From an uncultured Planctomycetota bacterium (lineage in GTDB: Bacteria; Planctomycetota; Phycisphaerae; Sedimentisphaerales; UBA12454), in NCBI GenBank assembly GCA_903847315.1, contig CAINDG010000044.1:1-64000 (forward strand): a stretch of 64,000 bases of DNA, given 5' to 3'. Shown in pieces: positions 57,997 to 64,000 of the stretch (positions are counted from its first letter, which is position 1; each line of letters starts with the position of its first letter). The notes under the pieces were generated by a model. The model was not told the origin of the DNA. It worked only from the letters and a program-made list of their open reading frames with translations, and did not search any database. Both the position numbers and the translations under genes were made by a program.

Positions 57997-58830
57997 TTAT
58001 TTGGCAGGCAGTTTTATTTTTGTGCCGACAACAAGATTTTCCGGGTCGATAGATTTATTCAGCTCCGCTATTTCTTCGTATCTGCTTCCGTCGCCGAGAT
58101 ATTTTTCAGCGATTTTCCACAGGGTGTCCTGTTCTTTGATAACATATTCCTGCGAAGTTTTGGATGGTTTGGCCTCTTTGGAATCAGAAGCGGCGGCGGC
58201 AGAACCTTTTTCCTTATCGACTTTTTCAAACAGACCCGTCTTAAGAAGAGCCTGCTCCTTATCGTTCAGCGGCGGAATAATCAGCTTCTGGCCAATCTGA
58301 AGCGCGTCCATTGATTTGAGCGTTTTTTTGTTCGCCTCGAAAATTTTCCGGATATTTACAAGTTTCTTTCCCGCCTGCGGACCGTAAAATTTCAGGGCGA
58401 TGTTCGCAAGGCTGTCGCCATCGCTGACCTGGTAAATCGTCTCGGAAGTCTGGCCGGCGGAAGTCGATGGTACATCTATCACCGCAGTTTGCTGCGCCGG
58501 AGTATTTGCGGATGCGCTTTTTACTACCTCGCTTGCGGCAGGAAGAATCGCCTGATAGGCGGCATCCTGCTGGCCGGTCTGGGCGTTTACCTCGGCAGTC
58601 GAGGGCGTTGGAAGAGAAACAATTTTTTTATTCAGCGCCTCGGCGGCATCCCTGCTCGATTTGTCGACAATGCCAGGCTCGCCGGGCTTGCCATAATGAT
58701 TGATATAGCTGGCGGTGTCCTGGGTCTTGTCCTTTTTGCTGAGAAAATCGGGCAGGCCGTTAATGACAAATGTAATAGCTACAATAAATACCAACGCTAA
58801 AAGCAACCCTATTTTTGCATCGGTTGTCAT
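57997..58830 (-). CDS. LysM-domain protein embedded in dcw cluster
   Basis: Two LysM-like modules: YQVSDGDSLANIALKFYG... and YVIKEQDTLWKIAEKYLGDGSRYEEIAELN...LVVGTKIKLP; N-terminal TM. Confidence 0.9.
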   Translation of the reverse strand: MTTDAKIGLLLALVFIVAITFVINGLPDFLSKKDKTQDTASYINHYGKPGEPGIVDKSSRDAAEALNKKIVSLPTPSTAEVNAQTGQQDAAYQAILPAASEVVKSASANTPAQQTAVIDVPSTSAGQTSETIYQVSDGDSLANIALKFYGPQAGKKLVNIRKIFEANKKTLKSMDALQIGQKLIIPPLNDKEQALLKTGLFEKVDKEKGSAAAASDSKEAKPSKTSQEYVIKEQDTLWKIAEKYLGDGSRYEEIAELNKSIDPENLVVGTKIKLPAK

Positions 58831-58852
58831 TGCTAAAACTCCATTTTAAATA

Positions 58853-59758
58853 TTATAACTTAATAGCTATTCTTAACTTAGCGCTTCTGGAACGCGGATT
58901 ATCAAATACTTCCGACCGCAGGGCAATCATCGGTTTTTTCGTAACTATGGCATAAACGCCTTCGGCTTTGTTCTGCCGAAAATTGTTCTTTACCAATCTG
59001 TCTTCAAGGCTGTGAAAACTTATAATGGCCGCCTGGCCGTCCTTCTTCAGCAGTAATGGCATAGCATCCAGAAATTTACCCAGATTGTCAAGCTCATTAT
59101 TGACCGCAATCCGCAGCGCCTGAAATGTTTTAGTGGCTGGATGAATCCTGCTTTTTCTCGATGTCGGGCTGCATCCGAGCGCCCTGCAAATAACGTCAAC
59201 AAGTCCTGTAGTCGTTTTAATCTTCGCTGCTTTTCGGAAATGAACTATGGAACGGGCTATCTTCCGTGACGCCCGTTCCTGCCCAAACTTGAATATCAGG
59301 TCAGCCAATCCCTTTTCGTCCATGCTGTTTACAATATCAGCGGCTGTAACATCAATCCTGTCGTCCAGCCGCATATCAAGTTTCATATCCTTCTGAAAGC
59401 TCAGTCCCCTGTCGATATCCGCAAGCTGACCGGAGCAAACGCCCAAATCAGCAAATATCAAATCCGCGCCGTCAATTCCGTTTTGACGCAGGACTTCGGC
59501 AAGCTGTGCGAAATTCTCGCGAATCAGCAGAACCTTGCAGGGCAGATTGGCCAAACACTGCCGAGCGGTTTCAAGGCACGTTTGGTCAACATCGAGCCCG
59601 ACAAGAATTCCATCTCTGCCGAGAGACTCGGCAAACATCCTGCTGTGTCCGGCGAAACCGACAGTCGCGTCAACAACTACGGCATCGCTTTTCAATTTTA
59701 TCGCTGCCCGAATCTGCTCGGCAAGAACAGGTCTGTGCTCAGCCGGCGTATTATTCAC
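58853..59758 (-). CDS. rsmH: 16S rRNA (cytosine1402-N4)-methyltransferase
   Basis: HRPVLAEQ; VDATVGFAGHS; RSRIHPATKTFQALRIAVNNEL; ISFHSLEDRLVK. Confidence 0.96.
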   Translation of the reverse strand: MNNTPAEHRPVLAEQIRAAIKLKSDAVVVDATVGFAGHSRMFAESLGRDGILVGLDVDQTCLETARQCLANLPCKVLLIRENFAQLAEVLRQNGIDGADLIFADLGVCSGQLADIDRGLSFQKDMKLDMRLDDRIDVTAADIVNSMDEKGLADLIFKFGQERASRKIARSIVHFRKAAKIKTTTGLVDVICRALGCSPTSRKSRIHPATKTFQALRIAVNNELDNLGKFLDAMPLLLKKDGQAAIISFHSLEDRLVKNNFRQNKAEGVYAIVTKKPMIALRSEVFDNPRSRSAKLRIAIKL

Positions 59759-59798
59759 TTTTAACTCCTGTTATAAACAGGTTTAAATTAAACCGGCC

Positions 59799-60005
59799 TT
59801 AGCTTATCGCAAGAATCGTTTCCTGCTCGACAAGAGCCTGTACCTGCGGCGAAAACTCCACATCAACAAGACGGCGATGCATCTTGTGAATAGTATGGAG
59901 CCTGTCTGACAAAGTGTCGATTGAAGCGAAGGTTTGCTCGTCGGAAGGTCTTTGGCCGCTAAGGCTTTCCATTACGACTTTGCAGTGATCGATATCCTTA
60001 TACAT
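59799..60005 (-). CDS. Hypothetical 68-aa protein between mraZ and rsmH
   Basis: Small ORF in dcw gap with plausible RBS. Confidence 0.5.
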   Translation of the reverse strand: MYKDIDHCKVVMESLSGQRPSDEQTFASIDTLSDRLHTIHKMHRRLVDVEFSPQVQALVEQETILAIS

Positions 60006-60017
60006 CGCTCTCTCCTT

Positions 60018-60032
60018 TCCGCCGTAAGCGGA
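60018..60032. repeat. TCCGC-N5-GCGGA 15-bp hairpin
   Basis: tccgccgtaagcgga. Confidence 0.8.
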
Positions 60033-60048
60033 TTAAAAAGATTTTAAG

Positions 60049-60522
60049 CTATATTTCCTTGCTTTGTTTTTGAAGCACTGCCTGCCTTGCCTGCATAGTC
60101 TGCTGCTGGAACTGGGCCGAATGGTCGGCAACATATTTTTCCCAGTCCTGAACGTTCCAGAGCTCGATATGGTCCCGAACGCCCAAAAGCGTAAGATTGT
60201 TCTGCAGGTTGGCCCGTTTTCTGATTTTTTCACTGATTAGCAATCTGCCCTGCCGATCCAGCTCAACCTTGCTGGCCATCGCAAAATTCATTCGTTCAAA
60301 TACTACCGACTCATCCGGGGCCACCGTCCCTGGTGACTCGGCAAGGGCAATTTGCTGAAAATATTTTTCGGGATAAAGACTCAACACGCCATTTGGACCG
60401 ACAGTAAGATAAAAACTGCTGCCATGCTTGTCGCAATCTATCTGACTGCGAAGCTTATTAGTGACGAAGACTCTGCCCTTCTCGTCCACCGTACTTTCGT
60501 ATTCACCTGTTAGTAAAAGCAT
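60049..60522 (-). CDS. mraZ: Transcriptional regulator MraZ
   Basis: MLLLTGEYESTVDEKGRVFVTNKLRSQI; second half VELDRQGRLLISEKIRKRANL; start corrected from ORF-track 60585. Confidence 0.93.
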   Translation of the reverse strand: MLLLTGEYESTVDEKGRVFVTNKLRSQIDCDKHGSSFYLTVGPNGVLSLYPEKYFQQIALAESPGTVAPDESVVFERMNFAMASKVELDRQGRLLISEKIRKRANLQNNLTLLGVRDHIELWNVQDWEKYVADHSAQFQQQTMQARQAVLQKQSKEI

Positions 60523-60551
60523 TACCTTTATCCTACTTGTATGGTCTTTTG

Positions 60552-60585
60552 TCCCAATTCTTACCACTTTCTCCCACTTTGTCAA
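60552..60585 (-). promoter_or_regulatory. MraZ-box triplet overlapping a TTGACA promoter
   Basis: Minus strand TTGACA...TGGGA-N5-TGGTA-N5-TGGGA, 10-bp period, about 30 bp upstream of mraZ ATG. Confidence 0.75.
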
Positions 60586-60699
60586 AATAAAAAAGGAATT
60601 TTTCTAAAAAATGCTAAAAATTTGTTATAGGACTCGATGGATATTAAATCGGTAAAGTTGCTTTATTTTGCCCAATTTAACATAAAAAGTTGTGTAAAA

Positions 60700-60770
60700 A
60701 GCGGGCGATGAGAATCGAACTCACATAACCAGCTTGGAAGGCTGGAGCTTTACCATTAAGCTACGCCCGC
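60700..60770 (-). tRNA. tRNA-Gly(TCC)
   Basis: GCGGGCGTAGCTTAATGGTAAAGCTCCAGCCTTCCAAGCTGGTTATGTGAGTTCGATTCTCATCGCCCGC on minus strand. Confidence 0.96.
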
Positions 60771-60938
60771 TTAATTCAATAATTGCCGGTAATCAGCAAT
60801 CAGACGACATTTTAGCCGAAATCCTGTGAAATTGTCAAATGCAAAGAGTCCAAATAGCCAAATACAAAATCACTGGCTAATTACAGAATGCTTGTTAAAA
60901 TATTTTTTCTAAATCGGTTATTTTAATAAAACAAGAAT

Positions 60939-60953
60939 TCCGCTGACGGCGGA
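60939..60953. repeat. TCCGC-N5-GCGGA 15-bp hairpin upstream of proA
   Basis: tccgctgacggcgga. Confidence 0.75.
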
Positions 60954-60963
60954 TAAATAAGAT

Positions 60964-62262
60964 ATGGATTTAACAATACTGGCACAATCAGCTAAAAAGG
61001 CATCTATCAGGCTTTCAGGGATAAGCACTGAGAAGAAAAATAGTGCGCTTAAAGCCATCGCACAGGCCTTAAAAAAGAATGCCGAACGGATTAAAAAGGC
61101 AAATAAGCAGGATATGGAAAAGGCCGCGAACGAAAAAATATCCCCCGCCCTGCTTAAAAGACTTAAATTCGATGAAAATAAAATCAATGACGTATGTAGC
61201 GGAATTGAAAATCTTATAAAACTGGACGACCCAGCCGGAAAGACACTTTATGCAATCCAGATGGATAAGGGGCTGGACCTTTACAAGGTAAGCTGTCCCA
61301 TCGGAGTAATCGGAATTATTTTCGAATCGCGGCCTGACGCACTGGTTCAGATTTCGACACTGTGCCTGAAAAGCGGCAATGCGGCGATTTTAAAAGGCGG
61401 CACAGAGGCTGCGAATACAAATAAAATACTTTACGAAATCATACGCGATGCGAGTATAAAGGCGGGCATACCCGAAAACTGGATTCAGCTTTTGCAGACA
61501 CGCTCCGATGTTGAGAGCATATTAAAGCTGGACAAGTTCATCGACCTGCTGATTCCAAGAGGTTCAAACCAGTTTGTCCGTTATATTATGGACAATACAA
61601 ATATACCCGTGCTTGGGCATGCGGACGGCATCTGTCATATTTACGTGGACAGTAAGGCAGATGTCGATATGGCTGTCAAAATTACCGTTGATGGCAAGAC
61701 TCAATACCCTGCGGTTTGCAACGCCGTTGAGACACTTCTTGTTCACAAGGGCATAGCTAAAAAATTTCTGCCTAAAATTAAGGCCGCTCTTGAAGCTAAA
61801 GACGTTGAACTTCGCGGCTGCGATAAAACAAGAAAGATAATCGATATAAAACGCGCCAGTGAAAAAGACTGGGCAACGGAATATCTTGCCGAAATTCTGT
61901 CGATAAGAACCGTCGATTCGCTCGATGAGGCGATAGAACACATAAATACCTACGGTTCTCATCATACCGACGCAATTATTACGCAGAGCAGAACGGCGGC
62001 GGCGGAGTTTATGCAGCTTGTCGATTCGGCAAATGTGTTTTTAAACGCCAGCACAAGATTTGCCGACGGCTACCGCTACGGCCTGGGCGCGGAAGTCGGT
62101 ATAAGCACAAATAAAATCCACGCACGCGGGCCTGTCGGGCTTGAAGGGCTGGTAATATATAAATGGAAACTTATCGGCAGCGGACAAATCGTCGCAGATT
62201 ATTCAGGACAGAAGGCAAAATCTTTTATACATAAAAAGCTAAAAAAAGATTTTGAATTATAA
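60964..62262 (+). CDS. proA: Gamma-glutamyl phosphate reductase
   Basis: CPIGVIGIIFESRPDALVQI; LKGGTEAANTN; YGSHHTDAIIT; ASTRFADGYRYGLGAEVGIST. Confidence 0.97.
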   Translation: MDLTILAQSAKKASIRLSGISTEKKNSALKAIAQALKKNAERIKKANKQDMEKAANEKISPALLKRLKFDENKINDVCSGIENLIKLDDPAGKTLYAIQMDKGLDLYKVSCPIGVIGIIFESRPDALVQISTLCLKSGNAAILKGGTEAANTNKILYEIIRDASIKAGIPENWIQLLQTRSDVESILKLDKFIDLLIPRGSNQFVRYIMDNTNIPVLGHADGICHIYVDSKADVDMAVKITVDGKTQYPAVCNAVETLLVHKGIAKKFLPKIKAALEAKDVELRGCDKTRKIIDIKRASEKDWATEYLAEILSIRTVDSLDEAIEHINTYGSHHTDAIITQSRTAAAEFMQLVDSANVFLNASTRFADGYRYGLGAEVGISTNKIHARGPVGLEGLVIYKWKLIGSGQIVADYSGQKAKSFIHKKLKKDFEL

Positions 62263-63362
62263 TGAGAAATTTCACTAATTCAAAACGGATAGCGATAAAA
62301 ATCGGCACAAATACGCTGAGCAAAGGCGGCGGTATTGACGGTCTGTTTATACGTTCCATCGCAGGGCAGGTTTCGGAGCTTGTCAAAGGCGGCAGAGAAG
62401 TCGTCATTGTAACTTCCGGCGCAATCGGAATGGGCGCAGGTAAACTTAAAATAAACATAACCTCTGCCGGCATACAAATGCGGCAGGCCTGTGCGGCGGT
62501 AGGTCAGCCTTTGCTAATGTCGGAATACAGAAAGGCATTCGATAAATTCGGTCTTGCCTGCGCGCAGGTGCTTTTGACAGCGGAAGTGTTGAATCATCGC
62601 CAGACTTATTTGAATTTGAAAAATTCCATCGAAACGCTTTTAAAGCTCGGCGTTGTGCCTGTCCTTAATGAAAACGACTGCGTAGCAACCGATGAAATCG
62701 GCACGGCTTTTGGCGATAACGATAAATTAAGCGCACTTGTCGCAAGCAAACTCGACGCCGATGTGCTGATAATACTAACCGATATCGATGCGCTTTATGA
62801 CAAAGACCCCCGCAAATTCAACGATGCAAAACCTGTAAAGGCTGTTTATGAAATTACGGACGCTATTTTAAAAAGCGCAGGCTCAAAAGGCAGCGCATTC
62901 GCCACTGGCGGAATGAGAACCAAGGTCGAGGCGGCTAAAATCGCCGCGAACGCGGGCTGCCGAATCGTCCTTGCAAACGGCAGAACCAAAAATGTTATCG
63001 CAAAAATCATCGCCGGCGAGGATATCGGCACAATCTTTATGCCAAAAAGAAAATTGAGTAATCGCGTTCGCTGGCTGCTCAATAGCGCCGCGACAGGCAC
63101 AATTACAATAGACGACGGCGCAGTCGAGGCGATAAAGAAAAAGAAATCCTTATTACCCAAAGGCATTAAGGCTGTAAGCGGCAATTTTGATGCCGGTGAT
63201 GTTGTAATGCTTAATACTGTCGCCAAGATGGTTACCAATTTCAGCAGCGATGAATTAAAAAAGATAGCCGGCAGGCACAGCAGCGAAATAAAAAATATCC
63301 TCGGCGAGGGCAAAAAAGACGTTGTCGCGACGCCTGAAAATATTGTTCTGATTGATTATTAG
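62262..63362 (+). CDS. proB: Glutamate 5-kinase
   Basis: IAIKIGTNTLSKGGG; VIVTSGAIGMGAG; GDNDKLSALVASKLDADVLIILTDIDALYDKDPR; C-terminal PUA-like domain. Confidence 0.97.
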   Translation: MRNFTNSKRIAIKIGTNTLSKGGGIDGLFIRSIAGQVSELVKGGREVVIVTSGAIGMGAGKLKINITSAGIQMRQACAAVGQPLLMSEYRKAFDKFGLACAQVLLTAEVLNHRQTYLNLKNSIETLLKLGVVPVLNENDCVATDEIGTAFGDNDKLSALVASKLDADVLIILTDIDALYDKDPRKFNDAKPVKAVYEITDAILKSAGSKGSAFATGGMRTKVEAAKIAANAGCRIVLANGRTKNVIAKIIAGEDIGTIFMPKRKLSNRVRWLLNSAATGTITIDDGAVEAIKKKKSLLPKGIKAVSGNFDAGDVVMLNTVAKMVTNFSSDELKKIAGRHSSEIKNILGEGKKDVVATPENIVLIDY

Positions 63363-63445
63363 CCGAAGTGGCGGAACTGGCAGACGCGCAGGATTCAAAA
63401 TCCTGTCCTCGCAAGAGGGTGTGGGTTCAATTCCCACCTTCGGCA
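63362..63445 (+). tRNA. tRNA-Leu(CAA)
   Basis: GCCGAAGTGGCGGAACTGGCAGACGCGCAGGATTCAAAATCCTGTCCTCGCAAGAGGGTGTGGGTTCAATTCCCACCTTCGGCA with long variable arm. Confidence 0.96.
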
Positions 63446-63452
63446 ATAAAAT

Positions 63453-63995
63453 ATGAACTTTTTAGAATTGGCAAATAAACGGTATAGTGTAAGAAATTAC
63501 AGCGAAACTCCCATTCCTCGTGAAAAAATTGCTCGGTGTATTGAGGCCGTCAGGCTTGCGCCATCCGCCTGTAATTCTCAGCCATGGAAATTTATTGTAG
63601 CGGATGAAGCCGGCCTTAAAACCAATGTCGCTAAAGCCGCCTTTGAAGGTTTATTAGACATTAATCATTTTGCATTTAAGGCTCCGGTTCTGATTTTAAT
63701 TGTTTCTCAGCGTCAAAAATTACTCGCGAAGTTTGGAAGTATAATTAAAAGAAAGAACTTCAGCCTGATGGATATAGGCATCGCGGCAGAACATTTCTGC
63801 CTTGCGGCCGCAGAGGAAGGTTTGGGGACCTGCATACTCGGCTGGTTCAACGAGAAAAAAGTTAAGAAAATACTCGGCATTGAAAAAAATAAAAGAGTAG
63901 AGCTTATAATTTCTGCCGGTTTGTCCGCCGATGAAAAAATTCCGGATAAAATACGAAAAAGCACGGAAGAAATTGTGTCTTACAATAAGGCCTAA
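63453..63995 (+). CDS. Nitroreductase family protein
   Basis: RYSVRNYSETPIPREKIARCIEAVRLAPSACNSQPWKFIV; DIGIAAEHFCLAAAEEGLGTCILGWFNE. Confidence 0.9.
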   Translation: MNFLELANKRYSVRNYSETPIPREKIARCIEAVRLAPSACNSQPWKFIVADEAGLKTNVAKAAFEGLLDINHFAFKAPVLILIVSQRQKLLAKFGSIIKRKNFSLMDIGIAAEHFCLAAAEEGLGTCILGWFNEKKVKKILGIEKNKRVELIISAGLSADEKIPDKIRKSTEEIVSYNKA

Positions 63996-64000
63996 CGGGC

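Overview
Gene-dense, chromosomal-looking window from a bacterium with planctomycete/Phycisphaerae-like traits (dockerin-type subtilase, PEP-CTERM protein, reduced type II secretion-like locus); the taxonomy is inference. Most of it is housekeeping: pstB(3' part)-phoU; spoVG-ispE; pyrF-murD; a full F1Fo-ATPase operon (atpB,E,F,H,A,G,D,C); scpB; prfA; rpmE; a compact type II secretion/type IV pilus-like locus; an ECF sigma/anti-sigma pair; two clpP genes and tig; lnt; mreBCD-mrdA; a dcw start (mraZ, rsmH, LysM, ftsL-like, ftsI); proA-proB; and five tRNAs (Asp-GTC, Asn-GTT, Gly-GCC, Gly-TCC, Leu-CAA). No CRISPR array, rRNA, prophage or intact IS element was recognised. Best candidates for undescribed biology: (1) a DNA methyltransferase whose C-terminal domain is repeated as an overlapping stand-alone 70-aa ORF; (2) an orphan ~88-nt sRNA-like unit (promoter, stem, terminator) between murD and the PilZ gene; (3) an intergenic family of 15-bp hairpins, TCCGC-N5-GCGGA; (4) a 27-bp dispersed repeat found both in an intergenic region and in frame inside the trigger factor tail; (5) a perfect 36-bp palindrome next to an AT-rich HNH/zinc-ribbon mini-operon; (6) a SpoVG with a zinc ribbon inserted in its fold; (7) a subtilase lacking key catalytic residues. 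All homology calls are by eye; no searches were run.
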